This document shows positions 38,054 through 44,648 of a DNA stretch of 64,000 bases, one piece after another. The DNA lies in NCBI RefSeq assembly GCF_002304005.1, contig NZ_MRCQ01000008.1, forward strand, positions 186,001 to 250,000. The letters are read 5' to 3'. The position numbers and the translations under genes were made by a program. Source of the stretch: Flavobacterium sp. ACN6. GTDB lineage: Bacteria; Bacteroidota; Bacteroidia; Flavobacteriales; Flavobacteriaceae. The notes beneath the pieces were generated by a model that ran no database searches, had not been told where the DNA came from, and worked only from the letters and a program-made list of their open reading frames with translations. How positions within the stretch are numbered: position 1 is the stretch's first letter; every line of letters begins with the position of its first letter.

Positions 38054-38265
38054 AAATAGTCTTCATTTTACAATTAAAGCTATTATCTTCATTGAATAGT
38101 GGTATAAATAAGATTCAAAAATATTATCTAAATTCATACTTTGGACTATAAAAACAATTATAAACTTTTTTTTGCAAAGGAAACCGAGCACACCAGCTCT
38201 TCATATCTACAGACACCCTTAATTCGTTTGATTCTATTATTCATTCAATACTTAAATTAAAAGAT

Positions 38266-38442
38266 CTACTTCACTTTGTTAAAATATTTTTTAACATTTG
38301 GAATAATCAAATCAAAAATGATTAAGCCTGCGATCAGGATAAATAGAATTATTTTCTTTTGCTCAAAATTGACATGAAAAAAAAATACAGCTACGACATA
38401 TAATAGGGTAATCACATAAAGTATAATTCTAATTTGTTTCAT
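38266..38442 (-). CDS. 58-residue two-helix membrane protein (candidate immunity protein)
   Basis: A frame of 58 codons with two hydrophobic helices (about 5-23 and 31-47) joined by HVNFEQKK, ending in a basic tail (KKYFNKVK). It lies 82 bp downstream of peptide 2, separated by a hairpin. Small basic two-helix proteins beside peptide genes often give self-immunity; here that is inference from position and build only. There is no named family. Confidence 0.6.
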   Translation of the reverse strand: MKQIRIILYVITLLYVVAVFFFHVNFEQKKIILFILIAGLIIFDLIIPNVKKYFNKVK

Positions 38443-38481
38443 TATATAAATTTAGATTAGTTGACTTACTGAACAAGATTA

Positions 38482-38515
38482 TATCCTTGTCACAATTAGA
38501 GTTGTGGCAAGGATA
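38482..38515. terminator. Hairpin between peptide 2 and the small membrane protein
   Basis: A 14-bp inverted repeat with one mismatch (38482-38495 with 38502-38515), loop 6 nt. There is no strong T run on the minus strand, so it may be an attenuator or mRNA stabiliser after the peptide gene. Confidence 0.5.
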
Positions 38516-38524
38516 ACTTTATTA

Positions 38525-38695
38525 TTATTTATTACATTGTTCACAATTCGCATCATGATAAGCTACTGCCATGAGACCTAAATATGCCAATCCTCTTAAA
38601 ACAGGAACAATCCAACCCCCTTCTACTTCTTTAATTTCTTGAGCATTAAGCTCTGCCAAATTTAAATCGTCTAAATTCACTAATTCTAATTGCAT
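38525..38695 (-). CDS. Short GG-leader peptide (putative bacteriocin precursor, peptide 2)
   Basis: 56 codons. The leader (DLNLAELNAQEIKEVEGG) matches that of peptide 1 closely and ends in a true GG. The 29-residue core begins WIVPVLRGLAYLG and ends with a CxxC-containing polar tail (DANCEQCNK), unlike the other peptides. It lies under promoter copy B with the same spacing as peptide 1, and the stretch just before the ATG is also conserved (CCTTTAATATTTAAAATT). Confidence 0.8.
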   Translation of the reverse strand: MQLELVNLDDLNLAELNAQEIKEVEGGWIVPVLRGLAYLGLMAVAYHDANCEQCNK

Positions 38696-38761
38696 AATTT
38701 TAAATATTAAAGGTTAATAAAATTCAACAAAATCATTTTCTCGAGAACGTTTTCGTTGTAG

Positions 38762-38802
38762 CAAACTTATCAGAGTTCCGTCTAATAAAATTGGACGGAA
38801 GT
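38762..38802 (-). promoter_or_regulatory. Conserved inverted repeat plus -7 element, copy B
   Basis: Same layout as copy A: inverted repeat at 38774-38802 (12-bp arms, two mismatches) then TAAGTTTG at 38762-38769 on the minus strand, 66 bp before peptide 2. The frame through it reads FRPILLDGTLISLLQ, identical to the HTH protein tail up to its stop. Confidence 0.7.
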
Positions 38803-38825
38803 ATAAATCATCTTTTTTTTGAAAA

Positions 38826-39458
38826 TTATTTTAAGAACAGCTCCTCTTCGATCATAGAATATTGAAATTTTCCAAACTCCTGTATTTTAGAATTTTTTAT
38901 TAAAAATATACTATCACAATCTTTATAAAGAGTTTCCAGAATATGAGACGAAATAAAAACAATACTTTTTTTTGATAATTGTCTGATATAATTCATCAGT
39001 ACATAATTAGACTCTAAATCAAGTCCATTAAAAGGTTCGTCAAAAATATAGATGCTATACTCTTTCTGAAAAACAGCATTCATGTAAGCTTTCTTTTTCA
39101 TTCCTGTCGAAAAAGTTTTGATGAGTTTATCCTGAGGAACATCAAACATTTGAAAATCACTATTCTTAATATTTAATAATTCCTGGTAAAAAAAGGCAAA
39201 TTCTTTTGCCGTCAATTCATCATAAATTACGGGTTCAGTAGGACACCATGCTATTTTTCCATGAAAAGAATTTTCTGCTTCATGAGCAATAGAACCAATA
39301 AAAGAAGTTAAACCCATTATGCACCTAAATATTGTAGTTTTTCCTTCTCCATTTTTTCCTACAACTCCATAAATACCGTTTTCGGATATAGAAATCGAAA
39401 TGTTTTCTAAAACTGTTTTATTTCTATAAGATTTATTTTTTATGTCAATTTGAAACAT
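38826..39458 (-). CDS. ABC transporter ATP-binding protein
   Basis: 210 residues. Walker A GKNGEGKTT, a degenerate signature FSTGMKKKA, Walker B IYIFDEPFNGLD and an H-loop in FISSHILE. It overlaps the end of the membrane-protein gene by 14 bp, so the two are coupled. Pairs of this kind in peptide loci often export or confer self-resistance; a general export role is equally possible. Confidence 0.9.
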   Translation of the reverse strand: MFQIDIKNKSYRNKTVLENISISISENGIYGVVGKNGEGKTTIFRCIMGLTSFIGSIAHEAENSFHGKIAWCPTEPVIYDELTAKEFAFFYQELLNIKNSDFQMFDVPQDKLIKTFSTGMKKKAYMNAVFQKEYSIYIFDEPFNGLDLESNYVLMNYIRQLSKKSIVFISSHILETLYKDCDSIFLIKNSKIQEFGKFQYSMIEEELFLK

Positions 39459-40350
39459 TCTGAATCGCTTTAATAGTTTTAACTGATTTTAGATACAAAA
39501 ATGGAATAATAACAACAGATATTCCCAACGGAAGCATAACCAAAAAAACGGCAAGCATAATTTGATGTAAAAATTGATTGTTGAAATAGGAATATTTGAA
39601 TATGATATTGAGTATTGGAATAGCAAAAATTAAAGGTATAAAACAGAGAAATTCCCATTTTTGAAATACCATCAGTGCAATAATTAAGGGTACAGTTGTT
39701 ATTAGGGAATTTGTGATTGCCGTTTTGAATTGCTTATTAAGATAACCCTTCCCTGAATAATAACTCATCTTTATGTTTTCGTAAGCTTCTCTTTGAAAAG
39801 AAGGTAATGCACTCAAAAATGAAGCAACAAAAAATGAAGCTATAATAAGATTTTCGTTATTGTATAAATCTCCAACAACCACAAGAAAAATAGTTAGAGG
39901 AAGAAACAAAATTAATTTGTTTTTGCGCCAACAAATATTCCAAAAAGGATCAAACAGTTTAAACGGATATTTGATTGTTTTTCCGTAAAATTCCGGAACA
40001 GCAATAATGTAAGCCGCTATTAAAAAAAGATATATTATAATAAATAAATATTCTTTATTCATAAAAAACAAAACCAAATAAGGAAAACTATAAACAAAAT
40101 ATTCTCCATATAATACTAACTTCCATTTCTTATTTAGTTTTAATAGTTCAATATCTTTCCTGTTAACATGATAAAAAAAAATATCTAAGGAAAAGAGAAG
40201 TGAATAATTTCTTAAGACATTAAATTTTTTATTCAAACAGAAAAAAAATAATAAATAACCGCAAAGAAATAATATCAAAGTTAATTTGTCCATGGGAGGA
40301 AGAAATTTTCTTAGACGAATTAACACCAAAGTTTGAATTAGTTGTATCAT
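39445..40350 (-). CDS. Membrane permease partner of the ABC ATPase
   Basis: 301 residues with about eight hydrophobic helices and few charged loops, no known motif. It resembles ABC-2-type permeases in size and topology. It lies between peptide 1 (63 bp upstream) and its ATPase (overlapping by 14 bp), forming an ABC transporter inside the peptide locus. Self-immunity is a reasonable inference. Confidence 0.7.
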   Translation of the reverse strand: MIQLIQTLVLIRLRKFLPPMDKLTLILFLCGYLLFFFCLNKKFNVLRNYSLLFSLDIFFYHVNRKDIELLKLNKKWKLVLYGEYFVYSFPYLVLFFMNKEYLFIIIYLFLIAAYIIAVPEFYGKTIKYPFKLFDPFWNICWRKNKLILFLPLTIFLVVVGDLYNNENLIIASFFVASFLSALPSFQREAYENIKMSYYSGKGYLNKQFKTAITNSLITTVPLIIALMVFQKWEFLCFIPLIFAIPILNIIFKYSYFNNQFLHQIMLAVFLVMLPLGISVVIIPFLYLKSVKTIKAIQNVSN

Positions 40351-40413
40351 ATTTTATTATAAAAGGAGCGAGTTACTTATATAGTAAATTCGCTCCTTAA
40401 AGTTTTTAATAAA

Positions 40414-40551
40414 TTAATACGCATTATGCGTTCCCCATAATAAAGAAACTGCAATTATTAATGGAATAATTCCACCCTCAATTTCCTGTGTTTCCTGAAC
40501 ATTAAGCTCTACCAAATTTAAATCTTCTAATTTAATTAATTCTAATTCCAT
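40414..40551 (-). CDS. Short GG-leader peptide (putative bacteriocin precursor, peptide 1)
   Basis: 45 codons. The leader (LEDLNLVELNVQETQEIEGG) ends in double glycine. The core is only 18 residues (IIPLIIAVSLLWGTHNAY), strongly hydrophobic. The gene lies 60 bp after the HTH gene, under promoter copy C. Leader and upstream sequence are near-identical to those of peptide 2, so they are duplicates with different cores. Confidence 0.8.
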   Translation of the reverse strand: MELELIKLEDLNLVELNVQETQEIEGGIIPLIIAVSLLWGTHNAY

Positions 40552-40611
40552 AATTTTAAATATTAAAGGTTAATAAAATTCAACAAAATCATTTTCTGGA
40601 GAACGTTTTCG

Positions 40612-40932
40612 TTATAGCAAACTTATCAGAGTTCCGTCTAATAAAATTGGACGGAAGTGAGAACCTCCAAAAATTTCTTTAGATTCATCATCTTTAATAG
40701 TTTTTAAAGAGAAATTTAATATTAATTCAAATGAAGTTTCATAATAAAAGGTCTCCCTCTTTTTACAATATTTTACTGGCGCATCGAGTTCTTTTATAAG
40801 ATCTAGCTCGTTATAAAACTGGCTTCGGCTCAAACATAACCTTTTGGCAAATGTTAAAGGAGAGCCTGTTTTTTCTCCGCAAATTAACTTATGCATTTTT
40901 TTGATTCTTTCAATTTGTCTAATAAAATTCAT
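40612..40932 (-). CDS. Small helix-turn-helix protein, likely regulator of the peptide locus
   Basis: 106 residues. The segment TFAKRLCLSRSQFYNELDLIKEL is a helix-turn-helix of the kind in small Bacteroidota regulators that sit at the head of peptide clusters. A basic middle (KYCKKRETFYYE) follows. The C-terminal 16 residues (HFRPILLDGTLISLL) are encoded by the same DNA as the conserved promoter element, and reappear as untranslated remnants at copies A and B. It is the first minus-strand gene of the locus. It may bind the inverted repeat and regulate itself; this is inference. Confidence 0.65.
   Translation of the reverse strand: MNFIRQIERIKKMHKLICGEKTGSPLTFAKRLCLSRSQFYNELDLIKELDAPVKYCKKRETFYYETSFELILNFSLKTIKDDESKEIFGGSHFRPILLDGTLISLL
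40618..40658 (-). promoter_or_regulatory. Conserved inverted repeat plus -7 element, copy C
   Basis: Inverted repeat 40630-40658, then TAAGTTTG at 40618-40625 on the minus strand, 66 bp before peptide 1. It lies inside the 3' end of the HTH gene. Confidence 0.7.
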
Positions 40933-41269
40933 ATTCTCACTGTAAAAAATTAATAAAACAAAAAAGTCTTTAAGAAATTCAAAATAGTTTTGTTAACTAT
41001 TTAAGAATAATCTTTTAAGCTTGAAAAATGAAATTAGAATTGAAATCTTAAAAAGACCTCCTCAATAAGTTTTAAAAATATCAGAATAGGACATTTTGTA
41101 ACATTTTCACACAATGAAGCACTAATACAATAAGTGAGATTTACTTTTTGTTTAATAAAAACTAATGTAATTATTAACAAACATTTAAAACCTTAAACAC
41201 TATCTTGCACTCTTATATTAAAATAGAAAACGCTACTTTTGTGCGTTAAATACGAATTAAAAACAAAAA
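40933..41269. promoter_or_regulatory. Divergent intergenic region; -7 element of rseP
   Basis: This 337-bp AT-rich gap separates the peptide locus (-) from rseP (+). TACTTTTG at 41234-41241 fits TAnnTTTG, 28 bases before the rseP start. No gene is seen. Confidence 0.5.
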
Positions 41270-42613
41270 ATGGATATAGTTATCAAACTCTCTCAATTTC
41301 TATTGAGTTTATCTTTACTTATTATTCTTCATGAATTAGGGCATTTTATCCCTGCAAAATTGTTTAAAACAAGAGTCGAAAAGTTTTACTTATTTTTTGA
41401 TGTTAAATATTCACTTTTCAAAAAGAAAATCGGAGAAACAGAATATGGTATCGGGTGGTTGCCGCTTGGAGGTTATGTAAAAATTTCTGGAATGATTGAC
41501 GAAAGTATGGACAAAGAGCAAATGGCTCAAGCTCCTCAGCCTTGGGAATTTCGCACTAAACCAGCTTGGCAGCGTTTAATTATTATGCTTGGTGGTGTTA
41601 CCGTAAATTTTATATTGGCTTTTATTATATATATAGGGATGGCTTTCGCTTATGGAGATAAATATATTGCAAATGCTGACTTAAAAGATGGTGTTCTGAT
41701 TGAAAATCCTGCAATGATTAAAGCTGGTTTTAAAACCGGTGATAAAATTATTTCTATTGATGAAAAATTAGTCGAAAACTACAACAGCGACATGAACATG
41801 AATGTGATCATGGCAAAACACGTCTTGATAGAAAGAAATGGGCAACGACAAACAATTACTATGCCAACAGATTTTGTTGACCAACTTTCTAAAACAGAAA
41901 AAGGGCTACTTATTGATATTCGCAGACCTTTTGCAATTAGTCAAGTGGCTGAAGATTCTCCAAACCAAAATTTAAAACCAAAAGATTTAATTCTTTCTCT
42001 TAACGGACAAAAAATTAAATATTTTGATGAAGCAAAAGCGGTTTTAGAAACTAACAAAGGAAAACAAATTCCTGCTGTTGTTTTACGTGATTTGAAAGAA
42101 ACTCCAATTACTTTAAAAGTTACTAACGATGGAAAATTAGGTGTTGTTTCTGGTGGTTTAGATATGAAATCATTGGAGAAATTAGGATATTATAAGATCA
42201 GTACGAAAAAATATGGTTTCTTCGAATCTATTCCGGTTGGTCTTGAAAAAGGTAAAGATCAGTTAGTAGGTTACGGAAAACAATTGAAAATGATTTTTAA
42301 TCCAGAAACTAAAGCATACAAACAAGTTGGTGGTTTTGCAGCAATTTTCAATATTTTCCCTACTTCTTGGAGCTGGGAAGTATTCTGGTCAATCACTGCT
42401 TTGTTGTCAATTATGCTTGGAGTTATGAATTTATTGCCAATACCAGCACTTGATGGTGGACACGTAATGTTTTTATTGTACGAAATGATTAGCGGTAAAA
42501 AACCGAGCGATAAATTCCTAGAGAATGCGCAAATGGTTGGTTTTGTTTTACTTATTTCACTACTACTATTTGCTAATGGTAACGACATTTACAAAGCCAT
42601 TGTAGGCAAGTAA
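41270..42613 (+). CDS. rseP: RIP metalloprotease RseP (site-2 protease)
   Basis: 447 residues. The zinc motif HELGH lies in the first membrane helix (LLIILHELGHFIPAK), two PDZ domains occupy about 115-300, and the second active-site region NLLPIPALDGGHV lies in a C-terminal helix. RseP cuts transmembrane regulators inside the inner membrane, including anti-sigma factors. Length and motifs are normal. It is a housekeeping gene; its neighbours here are the peptide locus and tRNA genes. Confidence 0.96.
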   Translation: MDIVIKLSQFLLSLSLLIILHELGHFIPAKLFKTRVEKFYLFFDVKYSLFKKKIGETEYGIGWLPLGGYVKISGMIDESMDKEQMAQAPQPWEFRTKPAWQRLIIMLGGVTVNFILAFIIYIGMAFAYGDKYIANADLKDGVLIENPAMIKAGFKTGDKIISIDEKLVENYNSDMNMNVIMAKHVLIERNGQRQTITMPTDFVDQLSKTEKGLLIDIRRPFAISQVAEDSPNQNLKPKDLILSLNGQKIKYFDEAKAVLETNKGKQIPAVVLRDLKETPITLKVTNDGKLGVVSGGLDMKSLEKLGYYKISTKKYGFFESIPVGLEKGKDQLVGYGKQLKMIFNPETKAYKQVGGFAAIFNIFPTSWSWEVFWSITALLSIMLGVMNLLPIPALDGGHVMFLLYEMISGKKPSDKFLENAQMVGFVLLISLLLFANGNDIYKAIVGK

Positions 42614-42643
42614 AAAAAAGTCAAAAAAAGAGTGAAAATGTTT

Positions 42644-42672
42644 TTGAGAAACTAAAAATAGTTTTATATTTG
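42644..42672 (+). promoter_or_regulatory. Promoter of the tRNA-Asn genes
   Basis: TTG at 42644-42646, an 18-nt spacer, and TATATTTG at 42665-42672 match the Bacteroidota TTG-N17-20-TAnnTTTG promoter. The first tRNA starts 24 bases later. Confidence 0.75.
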
Positions 42673-42696
42673 CACTCGCTAAAAAGAGCAACAACT

Positions 42697-42770
42697 TCCT
42701 CCTTAGCTCAGTTGGTTAGAGCATCTGACTGTTAATCAGAGGGTCCTTGGTTCGAGCCCAAGAGGGGGAG
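42697..42770 (+). tRNA. tRNA-Asn (GTT), copy 1
   Basis: 74 nt. The acceptor arms TCCTCCT and AGGGGGA pair, the anticodon loop CTGTTAA has anticodon GTT (42731-42733), and the T-arm TTCGAGC is standard. It is identical to copy 2. Confidence 0.97.
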
Positions 42771-42808
42771 CAACTTTTTTTAGCAAACATATTTACCTTT
42801 AAGGTGAT

Positions 42809-42882
42809 TCCTCCTTAGCTCAGTTGGTTAGAGCATCTGACTGTTAATCAGAGGGTCCTTGGTTCGAGCCCAAGAGGGGGAG
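42809..42882 (+). tRNA. tRNA-Asn (GTT), copy 2
   Basis: 74 nt, identical to copy 1, 38 bp downstream. It is probably on the same transcript. Confidence 0.97.
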
Positions 42883-42890
42883 CTTAATAA

Positions 42891-42920
42891 ATACCACTTA
42901 CAGATGTAAGTGGTATTTTT
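42891..42920 (+). terminator. Terminator after the tRNA pair
   Basis: ATACCACTTAC (42891-42901) pairs perfectly with 42906-42916, loop 4 nt, followed by T8. Confidence 0.9.
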
Positions 42921-42934
42921 TTTGTCTCAATACC

Positions 42935-43228
42935 ATGAATAATATTGTTTATATTCTGCATTCCAAAAAACTTAATCGTTATTATATTGGCTATACGAGT
43001 GATTTTGACGTAAGGTTAGAATTCCACAAGAATTCGCCTTCAAACAAATTTACAGCAAATGCAAAGGACTGGACTTTGTTCCTTAGCTTTAAATGTGATA
43101 ATAAAACTCAGGCGCTTTCAATAGAGAAACATATTAAAAACATGAAGAGCAAAACATATATTGAAAATTTAATTAAGTATCCGGAAATAATCGATAAACT
43201 TCTGATAAAATATAAAGTCGAATGTTAA
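42935..43228 (+). CDS. GIY-YIG nuclease-domain protein
   Basis: 97 residues. The GIY-YIG motif appears as VYILHSK...YYIGYTSD, with R28 (VRLEFH) and an Asn/Lys-rich middle. The family is small (UvrC N-terminal-like) and widely scattered in Flavobacteriia. The stop codon TAA at 43226-43228 is made by tRNA-Asn anticodon-region sequence (TGTTAATCAGAG), so the ORF is fused to a broken tRNA copy. No promoter is visible apart from the tRNA one. Confidence 0.88.
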   Translation: MNNIVYILHSKKLNRYYIGYTSDFDVRLEFHKNSPSNKFTANAKDWTLFLSFKCDNKTQALSIEKHIKNMKSKTYIENLIKYPEIIDKLLIKYKVEC

Positions 43229-43279
43229 TCAGAGCCCCGAAAGCTTTCGGGGTTGGTTCGAGCCCAAGAGGGGGAGCTT
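43223..43279 (+). pseudogene. 3' fragment of tRNA-Asn carrying a palindrome
   Basis: TGTTAATCAGAG, matching the anticodon region, is followed by an 18-bp palindrome (CCCCGAAAGCTTTCGGGG, 43235-43252) in place of GGTCC in the variable region, and then the intact T-arm and acceptor end (TTGGTTCGAGCCCAAGAGGG). The 5' half is absent. It cannot fold as a tRNA. Confidence 0.9.
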
Positions 43280-43280
43280 A

Positions 43281-43313
43281 AAAAAAAGACGATCAAATTG
43301 ATCGTCTTTTTTT
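43281..43313 (+). terminator. Terminator after the tRNA fragment
   Basis: GACGATCAA and its complement form a palindrome inside A/T runs, ending in T10-11. Confidence 0.75.
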
Positions 43314-43380
43314 TTTTGGAAAAATTTCAAAGTTTAAAAAATTCCAAATTCCAATATTATTTAACCGCAAAAGCCTCCAA

Positions 43381-43500
43381 TCTTGTCATTTCGACCGAAG
43401 GGAGAAATCACACAAGAAACTCCAAAATCTAAATCACCAATCTTTGCTGACAAACAATTGTGATCTCTCGTCCCTCGAGATGATAAACAAGATCTAGAAA
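43381..43500. repeat. 120-bp dispersed repeat, copy 1
   Basis: It differs from copy 2 (43665-43784) at only a few positions (by eye about five). Its ends contain partly complementary segments (GACCGAAGGGAGAAATCA and TGATCTCTCGTCCCTCG), so it is a hairpin-forming repeat, MITE-like. No ORF. Confidence 0.85.
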
Positions 43501-43564
43501 AATGGAACTTCATTTTATATCTTTCTGTAAAACGTTATCTTTTAAATTTCAAATTCAAATATAG

Positions 43565-43584
43565 CCCGTGGTTTCAACCACGGG
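43565..43584. repeat. CCCGTGGTTTCAACCACGGG hairpin
   Basis: Perfect 9-bp arms with a 2-nt loop, lying between the two 120-bp repeats. It resembles REP-like palindromes. Confidence 0.75.
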
Positions 43585-43664
43585 AAATTGGTTTACGAAT
43601 ATATTTGCGTACAAATTAGATAAATGTTATCAGGATTTAAAAAATACACATAAAACATCTGTAT

Positions 43665-43784
43665 TCTTGTCATTTCGACCGAAGGGAGAAATCACACAAA
43701 AAACTCCAAAATCTAAATCACCAATCTTTGCTGACAAACAATTGTGATCTCTCGCCCCTCGAGATTACAAACAAGATCTAGAAA
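43665..43784. repeat. 120-bp dispersed repeat, copy 2
   Basis: Direct repeat of 43381-43500, ending at the GIY-YIG gene remnant. Confidence 0.85.
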
Positions 43785-43821
43785 TAATCGATAAACTTCT
43801 GAGAAAATACAAATTCGAGTG
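43781..43821 (+). pseudogene. Remnant of a GIY-YIG gene 3' end
   Basis: 41 bases match 43183-43223 of the GIY-YIG gene with four mismatches (frame EIIDKLLRKYKFEW). The remnant is joined directly to the end of repeat copy 2. Confidence 0.75.
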
Positions 43822-43871
43822 GTATTTATTTTGTTTTAATACTGGTTTATATTTTGAGTTTATATTTTTTG

Positions 43872-43879
43872 TAAATTTG
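43872..43879 (+). promoter_or_regulatory. -7 element before the zeta-toxin pair
   Basis: TAAATTTG fits TAnnTTTG and ends 7 bases before the ATG of the small partner gene, so the transcript would be nearly leaderless. Confidence 0.5.
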
Positions 43880-43886
43880 CTTCATT

Positions 43887-44051
43887 ATGATAGACATTTC
43901 AAACACTGCCGAAAGAATTCAGTTTGCTTTAAAGCAAATGGAAAAAGCTATGCCTGTTGTTAAAAAACAAATAGCTGTCTATGAAAAAAATGTTTCTTTA
44001 GGAAAAGATCAAAAAAAACCGCCGATAGCCCCACAGTTTAAGAATGCCTAA
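43887..44051 (+). CDS. Small partner of the zeta-like kinase (candidate antitoxin)
   Basis: 54 codons (MIDISNTAERIQFALKQME, then a helical Lys/Glu-rich part and a Pro-rich tail). Its stop overlaps the start of the zeta-like gene by 8 bp, the usual layout of an antitoxin-toxin pair. No known domain is visible. Confidence 0.65.
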   Translation: MIDISNTAERIQFALKQMEKAMPVVKKQIAVYEKNVSLGKDQKKPPIAPQFKNA

Positions 44052-44634
44052 ACCTCTTTTAGTTGTTATCGCAGGATGTAATGGATCTGGAAAGTCAACC
44101 TTTTCCAAACTCCTATCTCCTGAAAGCTTTATTCCTTTTGATTATGATATTGAATTTTTAAGATTTTACAATTCTTTAATAGATTCAGATATAAGAGACA
44201 GAATGGCTCACTCAATGGCTTTTAATGAACTGGAAAATCAGATTAAAAAAGCAATTGACAACAAGCGCAGTTTTTGTTACGAAACTAATTTCAACTCCAC
44301 TCCTCTTCATTGGCCAGAATTATTTAAAAAAAATGGATATGATTTACATTTGATTTTCTTATGCCTTGATTCAGTTGAAGAAGCTAAAAAAAGAGTTGCT
44401 ATTCGCGTAGAAAATGGAGGACATTTTGTTCCAGATAGTGAAATACAAAAACGTTATTTTGATGGATATAATAATTTAAATTCTTTTTTTAACTACTTTG
44501 ATTACGTCGATTTATATGACACTTCTAGATATTCAGAAAAACCATCTCATATTTTGTCAATTGAGTCAGGAAAGGTTTTACACATAACACATATACCAAA
44601 TTATTTAAATATTTTAATTCCAAGTATAATTTAA
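44044..44634 (+). CDS. Zeta-toxin-like P-loop kinase
   Basis: 196 residues. The P-loop GCNGSGKS is near the N-terminus, with PFDYDIE and ETNFNS segments and the VAIRVENGGHFVPDSEI segment with the substrate-binding pattern of zeta toxins (R..GGH.VP). Zeta toxins phosphorylate UDP-GlcNAc sugars; members in Bacteroidota are little studied. Toxicity is inferred from family and the overlapping small gene. Confidence 0.85.
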   Translation: MPKPLLVVIAGCNGSGKSTFSKLLSPESFIPFDYDIEFLRFYNSLIDSDIRDRMAHSMAFNELENQIKKAIDNKRSFCYETNFNSTPLHWPELFKKNGYDLHLIFLCLDSVEEAKKRVAIRVENGGHFVPDSEIQKRYFDGYNNLNSFFNYFDYVDLYDTSRYSEKPSHILSIESGKVLHITHIPNYLNILIPSII

Positions 44635-44648
44635 AGAAAATTTTTAAT

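Noticed and set aside
38161-38244. 28-codon frame on the minus strand, considered as a fifth peptide
   Set aside because: It lacks a double-glycine site, leader pattern and promoter element, and has a polar composition.
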